64,000 nucleotides of DNA from JAJCYL01 sp040222875 (GTDB lineage Bacteria > Bacteroidota > Bacteroidia > Cytophagales > Cyclobacteriaceae). The position numbers were made by a program, and so were the translations under genes. Below are positions 59,424-64,000 of this stretch, piece after piece (position 1 is the stretch's first letter; each line of letters starts with the position of its first letter). The stretch is from assembly GCA_040222875.1 (NCBI GenBank), contig JAVKCG010000053.1, forward strand, positions 434,001 to 498,000, written 5' to 3'. A model generated the notes under the pieces. That model did not search any database. It saw only the letters and a list, made by a program, of their open reading frames with translations, and had not been told where the DNA came from.

Positions 59424-61838
59424 TTACTCACACCTCAAAGCCTCAACCGGGTTAGTCATTGCGGATTTAATTACCTGACTGCTCAGCACAAGGAGTGAAA
59501 GGATGAGCAAAACAAAAGCAGGAAGAAGTAGCAGAACCCATCCGATTTGAATCCTGAATGCATAACCCGAGAGCCACTGGTTCATTACATAGTATCCAAG
59601 AGGCATGGCTATGAGAATAGCCACAGCAACAATTTTCATGAAATCCTTTGACAAAACGATCATTATTTGTTGAATGCTTGCCCCTAATACTTTTCTTATC
59701 CCAATCTCTTTCACTTTTTGATTTACAGAAAAAGTAACAAGGCCGAATAAACCCAAACAAGCGATCACAATCATGAAAACAGTAAACAACCCGAAGACTT
59801 TTCCGAATTGCAAATCAGCTTGATATTGCCTGTCAAAATGGTCATCCAAAAAGAATGGTGACAAAACCGCTTGAGGGAACATTTCATCGTAAATGTTGCC
59901 AATCTCCTGAGTTTTATCCCGAAGCGCCCCCGACTGGAACACTTCTGCATTAAACCGAATCCCCGCATAATCCAATGTGCTTATGTCTGAGTCCATTACT
60001 AAATAAAATGGGTCGACTTCATTCCTTAAGCTATGATGATTGTAGTCCTTGATTACACCAATAATTTTGGTTTCGCCGGCGAACCATTTTATGGTTTGAT
60101 CAAGTGCGGATTCCGGGGATTCCAATCCTAACATCTTAACAGTTTGCTCATTAATAATCATATGCTGATATCCATCATCATTGGTTGAAATCCCTTTTTT
60201 GAAATTCGATCCAGCCACAAATTCAATATCCATATGATCAATGAAGTGCTCATCTACTCTGAAATAATACGACACCATTTTTACATCAGCATCGCTTTTG
60301 AGGCCAATTTCAGTACTGCTGAGTTCAGCATCGCCAGAACCCGGCATAGCATCGGTGGCAGCAACCGAAGTAACCCCCGAAATTGCTCTCACTCGATTCA
60401 GGAAAGTTTCAACTTTTGTAGCTCTTAGTGAATCACCGGCTTCAAGCCTGGGAATGTTCACAACATATACCTGATTAGGGTCGAAGCCAAGTTCCTGATT
60501 CCTCATGAAACTTATTTGTTGATAAACAATTACTGCACCCATGATTGCAATCAGCGAAATAGTGAATTGCATGATTACAAGAAATTTCCTGAGGAATGTT
60601 CCTTTTTGGGTGGTAGATAATTTTTGTTTCAGACCTGAAATTGGCGAAAATGAAGAAAGGATTAAAGCTGGATAAACACCGATAACTAAAGATCCAATTA
60701 TAAGGAATGCAATCCATGCAAATCCGATACTTGATAAAAGCAAAGAATCTAAGTTGATAGATTGACCTATCAGTGTTTCTGAGAAATTGGTAAAAACCTG
60801 CGCTATACTCAGACCTAATACAAAGGCCAACCCATTCACAACAAAGGATTCAATCAAAAATTTGCCAATAAGACTGCGTTGACTTGACCCCAAACATCGC
60901 CTGATTCCGACTTCTTTGGCCCTTTCAAGGGATTTGGCAGTAATTAGGTTGATGTAATTGATCCAGGCAAGCAATATGACCAAAATCCCTATGAATGTTA
61001 AGTATTTAATTGTGTCACCATCCGATGTTTTTACCAACTCAAAGGATCTTCCTGAATAAAGATGAATGTCAGTTAATCGTTCTGATTGAAAAAACACCCG
61101 GGGCTTATAAAAATCAGGAAGGTGGCTATCTCTTGCAGCCTCGATGGCCTTATCAACTGCAACGATATCCTCAGGTGAATTCAGCAAAATGTAGGTGAAC
61201 CAGTTGTAGTTATTCCAGGTGTCTTTTTGGCCAAGTGTTGGATAAGATAAGAGTATTTCAAAGTCGAATGTGGAATTTTTGGGGAGGTCTTTGATGACAG
61301 CTTGCACTTGCTGTGGATAGCTGCCATACATGATCGATTTATTAACAGCTGATTGATTGCCAAAGTATTTTTTAGCAACCGACTCGGTGATCACGATTTG
61401 ATTCGGAGCAACCAATAAACCTTCATCTGCACCTTCAATTATTTCAAAATCGAAAACGTTGAAAAGAGTAGAATCGACAATGTAGATATTGGGTTCCTCA
61501 AACTTGCTGCCTTCATACCTCAGTACAGTTTTTCGATTGCGGCGCATTCGCACCACACTTTCGACTTGAGGTATCTCATCATTAATTATTGTTGCTAAAG
61601 CATTGGGGGATGAAGCTTCATGCATCAATTCATCGGCTGATGCCCTGAAATCCGTGGCAATTCTGAATATCCTGTCTGCCTTCGAGTGATATTGATCGAA
61701 ACTTAGCTCAAACGTGACATAACTACCAATAATGAGTGTAGAAGCTAACCCAATTGAAAGGCCCGCAACGTTCAGGATTGATGTGATTTTATCCCTTTTT
61801 ACAGACCGACAAGCATTTATGAAATGATGTTTAAGCAT
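59424..61838 (-). CDS. FtsX/MacB-type ABC transporter permease, third of three
   Basis: An 804-residue permease like those at 32938 and 51043: TM1 near 20-42, periplasmic domain, three helices (about 280-400) beginning R-A-K-E-V-G-I-R-R-C-L-G-S-S, a second unit with a helix near 425, then K-E-I-G-I-R-K-V-L-G-A-S and three helices, ending N-P-V-E-A-L-R-C-E. No ATPase gene is adjacent. Its substrate is unknown. Confidence 0.92.
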   Translation of the reverse strand: MLKHHFINACRSVKRDKITSILNVAGLSIGLASTLIIGSYVTFELSFDQYHSKADRIFRIATDFRASADELMHEASSPNALATIINDEIPQVESVVRMRRNRKTVLRYEGSKFEEPNIYIVDSTLFNVFDFEIIEGADEGLLVAPNQIVITESVAKKYFGNQSAVNKSIMYGSYPQQVQAVIKDLPKNSTFDFEILLSYPTLGQKDTWNNYNWFTYILLNSPEDIVAVDKAIEAARDSHLPDFYKPRVFFQSERLTDIHLYSGRSFELVKTSDGDTIKYLTFIGILVILLAWINYINLITAKSLERAKEVGIRRCLGSSQRSLIGKFLIESFVVNGLAFVLGLSIAQVFTNFSETLIGQSINLDSLLLSSIGFAWIAFLIIGSLVIGVYPALILSSFSPISGLKQKLSTTQKGTFLRKFLVIMQFTISLIAIMGAVIVYQQISFMRNQELGFDPNQVYVVNIPRLEAGDSLRATKVETFLNRVRAISGVTSVAATDAMPGSGDAELSSTEIGLKSDADVKMVSYYFRVDEHFIDHMDIEFVAGSNFKKGISTNDDGYQHMIINEQTVKMLGLESPESALDQTIKWFAGETKIIGVIKDYNHHSLRNEVDPFYLVMDSDISTLDYAGIRFNAEVFQSGALRDKTQEIGNIYDEMFPQAVLSPFFLDDHFDRQYQADLQFGKVFGLFTVFMIVIACLGLFGLVTFSVNQKVKEIGIRKVLGASIQQIMIVLSKDFMKIVAVAILIAMPLGYYVMNQWLSGYAFRIQIGWVLLLLPAFVLLILSLLVLSSQVIKSAMTNPVEALRCE

Positions 61839-61966
61839 ATACTTTTTTTAACCTGCATTCGTCAAGTTTAATACCAATTAACATGTCATTGTAAATCAGC
61901 AGCTTAGCAAGAAACTAAAGTCATTTTTGAATCAAAATGAGACACAGCCTGTTTCAGCATAGAACG

Positions 61967-62902
61967 TCATCGCCATTCCACCAATCTGCCCCGCTCTTTA
62001 TTCAGCATATTTTTTGGGATTGTTTCAAGGATTTCGGTTTTAAGCGCATTGATCAATTTACGTTTTAGGTTGGTCCGATGTGTAATCAGGCCAATTTCCC
62101 GTACGGGCCGGGGCTCTTTAAAATGTTTTATTCGTGAATGCTTCGCTTCCTCCAGATTAAATATGGCTAATTCTGGTAACAGGGTATACCCAAATTCCTG
62201 GTCAACGATATTTCTTAGCGTTTCCAGGCTACCGCTTTGAAAATTAATATGCCTCAGGCCCTTCGATTCGGAGTCAGCACAAATATTTACAGCCTGGTTT
62301 CTAAAGCAGTGACCTTCTTTTAATAGCCACATTTCTTTTAAATCCAGATCAGAGAAATTAACCTGGTTCTGATGGTTGAGCGGATGTGAAGTAGACATGT
62401 AAACTACAAAGGCTTCATAAAATAGCGGCGTTTCTTTAATCTGTTTATCAGCAATTGGCGTGGCAAGTATGGCTACATCCAAATGATCATTTTTAAGGTC
62501 ATCAATGATTTGTTCAGACAGCAACTCCTTAATGGAAACATTAACGGATGGATACTTTTTTGTAAAATTCAGAATGAACAGTGGGAGGAGATAAGGGCTC
62601 AATGTAGGAATAATCCCAATCCTTAAATCGCCCATAATTTCGGTATTGTTCTCCTGAACAATGTCTTTGATTTGATTCAGGCCCATTAAAGATGACCTTG
62701 CATGTTCAATTAACTGAATGCCAACATCCGTTGGAACTACGGGCTTTTTGCTTCTGTCAAAAATGACCACGTCAAGCTCCTCTTCAAGCTTTTTAAGTTG
62801 CATACTCAATGTGGGCTGCGTCACATTGCATTTAGACGCAGCCAGGGCAAAATTACGGTATTCATCAACTGCGAGAACGTATTCTAATTGCGTAATGGTC
62901 AT
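61967..62902 (-). CDS. oxyR: hydrogen peroxide sensor OxyR (LysR family)
   Basis: A 311-residue LysR-type regulator. The N-terminal winged helix includes F-A-L-A-A-S-K-C-N-V-T-Q-P-T-L-S-M-Q (19-36). The C-terminal sensor domain has both redox cysteines of OxyR in E-G-H-C-F-R-N-Q-A-V-N-I-C: Cys199 and Cys208, the same positions as in E. coli OxyR. It is therefore expected to form a disulfide upon peroxide exposure and activate katG, which is divergent from it. An OxyR half-site is present in the 101-base gap. Confidence 0.95.
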   Translation of the reverse strand: MTITQLEYVLAVDEYRNFALAASKCNVTQPTLSMQLKKLEEELDVVIFDRSKKPVVPTDVGIQLIEHARSSLMGLNQIKDIVQENNTEIMGDLRIGIIPTLSPYLLPLFILNFTKKYPSVNVSIKELLSEQIIDDLKNDHLDVAILATPIADKQIKETPLFYEAFVVYMSTSHPLNHQNQVNFSDLDLKEMWLLKEGHCFRNQAVNICADSESKGLRHINFQSGSLETLRNIVDQEFGYTLLPELAIFNLEEAKHSRIKHFKEPRPVREIGLITHRTNLKRKLINALKTEILETIPKNMLNKERGRLVEWR

Positions 62903-62903
62903 T

Positions 62904-62970
62904 ATAGATATTTTCTATCAAATCATAAATATATTCAATTTGATTGATGATGATGATGGTTCTAATTTTA
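62904..62970. promoter_or_regulatory. OxyR-type site and katG promoter
   Basis: ATAG-7 bases-CTAT at 62904-62918 matches the OxyR half-site. A weaker ATAA-7 bases-CAAT half-site follows six bases on (consensus spacing is seven). The katG promoter is TTTG (62939-62942), 20 bases, TAATTTTA (62963-62970). Confidence 0.7.
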
Positions 62971-63003
62971 TAAACTCAGATACAACTCAAAACAACTTCT
63001 ATC

Positions 63004-64000
63004 ATGGAAAACAACAATATGAATGGTGCGAATGGATGCCCTTTTCACGGGGGGCCAGTTAAGCACAGCGCCGGAAAAGGCACCTCTAATCGAGATTGGT
63101 GGCCAAACCAGCTTAATCTAAATATTCTTCGTCAAAACTCGAATTTATCAAACCCACTTGAAGGGGATTTTAACTATGCCGAAGCTTTCAAATCGTTGGA
63201 TTTGAAGGCTGTCAAGAAAGATATTTTTGACTTAATGACTGATTCTCAGGATTGGTGGCCGGCAGATTATGGGCACTATGGACCATTATTTATCAGAATG
63301 GCCTGGCACAGTGCTGGCACATACCGTATTCATGATGGCCGCGGCGGTGGAGGCTCTGGAACTCAGCGCTTTGCCCCCTTAAACAGTTGGCCAGACAATG
63401 CTAACCTTGACAAAGCCAGGTTGCTGCTTTGGCCTGTAAAGAAAAAGTACGGAAACCGGTTGTCGTGGGCCGATCTAATGATCCTGGCTGGCAACTGTGC
63501 CCTCGAATCAATGGGCTTTAAGACTTTTGGTTTCGCAGGAGGCAGAGAAGATGTTTGGGAGCCGGAAGAAGATGTTTATTGGGGTTCAGAAACAGAGTGG
63601 TTGGGCGACAAAAGATATACTGGTGATAGAGAACTTGATAATCCACTTGGCGCCGTTCAAATGGGATTGATTTATGTGAACCCTCAGGGGCCAAATGGCA
63701 ACCCTGACCCGATCAAGGCAGCTATTGACATCCGTGAAACATTTGGCCGCATGGCCATGAATGATGAAGAAACCGTGGCCCTAATCGCTGGTGGTCACAC
63801 TTTTGGCAAAACGCATGGTGCAGCACCAGAAGACAACGTAGGCAGGGAACCTGCTGCAGCGGGTATTGAAGAACAAAGCCTTGGCTGGAAAAATGCCCAT
63901 GGCACCGGCAAGGGTGGTGACACCATTACCAGCGGCCTGGAAGGTGCGTGGACTACTACCCCAACCAAATGGAGCAATAACTTTTTTGAGAACTTATTTG
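63004..64000 (+). CDS. katG: catalase-peroxidase KatG (partial, cut by the window end)
   Basis: First 332 residues of a heme catalase-peroxidase; about half of the protein lies outside. The distal pocket R-M-A-W-H-S-A (Arg98, Trp101, His102), the Tyr224 in G-L-I-Y-V-N-P-Q-G-P and Met250 that form the Met-Tyr-Trp adduct, and the proximal His265 in G-G-H-T-F-G-K-T-H-G are all present. The N-terminus M-E-N-N-N-M has no signal, so the enzyme is cytoplasmic. It removes hydrogen peroxide and is likely regulated by the divergent OxyR. Confidence 0.97.
   Translation, partial: MENNNMNGANGCPFHGGPVKHSAGKGTSNRDWWPNQLNLNILRQNSNLSNPLEGDFNYAEAFKSLDLKAVKKDIFDLMTDSQDWWPADYGHYGPLFIRMAWHSAGTYRIHDGRGGGGSGTQRFAPLNSWPDNANLDKARLLLWPVKKKYGNRLSWADLMILAGNCALESMGFKTFGFAGGREDVWEPEEDVYWGSETEWLGDKRYTGDRELDNPLGAVQMGLIYVNPQGPNGNPDPIKAAIDIRETFGRMAMNDEETVALIAGGHTFGKTHGAAPEDNVGREPAAAGIEEQSLGWKNAHGTGKGGDTITSGLEGAWTTTPTKWSNNFFENLF

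Noticed and set aside
62941..62962. GAT repeats in the spacer of the katG promoter as a phase-variation switch
   Set aside because: Only about four consecutive GAT units, interrupted at one end; too short to expect frequent slippage.

Overview
The window looks like chromosomal DNA from a free-living member of the Bacteroidota, most likely a Cytophagales-type bacterium. The evidence is a SusC/SusD pair, a protein with a type IX secretion (T9SS) C-terminal sorting domain, a DUF3276/PUR-like protein, LytTR two-component pairs, several orphan FtsX-type ABC permeases, and promoters of the Bacteroidota type (TTG, 17-20 bases, TAnnTTTG). No species is claimed. Base composition is moderate, with a few AT-richer single genes.

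Layout. 1-11.3 kb holds metabolism and housekeeping: a partial amidohydrolase, the last two steps of histidine degradation (hutG-hutF), a GNAT acetyltransferase, a CBS-domain cystathionine beta-synthase, PaiB and Crp-like regulators, a parDE toxin-antitoxin pair between hairpin elements, a frameshifted lipoprotein, an OmpA-domain protein, DUF3276, an AI-2E family permease and ychF. 11.5-16.2 kb holds an NHL-repeat lipoprotein, two AraC regulators, a LuxR-type regulator with a degenerate receiver, and a small lipoprotein. 16.4-22.2 kb is a SusC/SusD/lipoprotein uptake operon, convergent with a large T9SS cargo protein (22.3-25.6 kb). 25.7-29.6 kb holds a LytTR regulator and a TPR histidine kinase, then a SnoaL-like protein. 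29.6-35.3 kb holds a secreted OmpA-like protein, a DEAD-box helicase and an ABC permease.

35.4-43.2 kb is the most accessory part: tRNA-Ser, an AT-rich orphan gene with an HNH-like motif, a GH13 lipoprotein, a GIY-YIG nuclease embedded in palindromic repeats, a two-subunit molybdenum hydroxylase and a SUKH-like protein. 43.3-46.9 kb is an ECF sigma factor/anti-sigma cluster with four translationally coupled genes. 47-53.4 kb holds small exported proteins, a second LytS/LytTR pair and a second ABC permease. 53.4-58.5 kb holds dnaA, divergent from methylmalonyl-CoA mutase mutA-mutB. 58.5-64 kb holds an AbiEii/DUF6922 pair, a third ABC permease, and oxyR divergent from katG (cut by the window end) with an OxyR-type site between them.

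The best candidate for an undescribed system is the single-domain GIY-YIG gene at 38.5 kb. It is surrounded by at least three direct copies of a palindromic repeat, with an in-frame relic of another GIY-YIG C-terminus between two of them. This suggests a nuclease-repeat partnership comparable in logic to REP/RAYT elements. Second-tier leads are the hairpin-flanked parDE locus, the tRNA-adjacent HNH-like gene, the pseudo-receiver LuxR regulator and the anti-sigma protein with a triplicated cytoplasmic motif.
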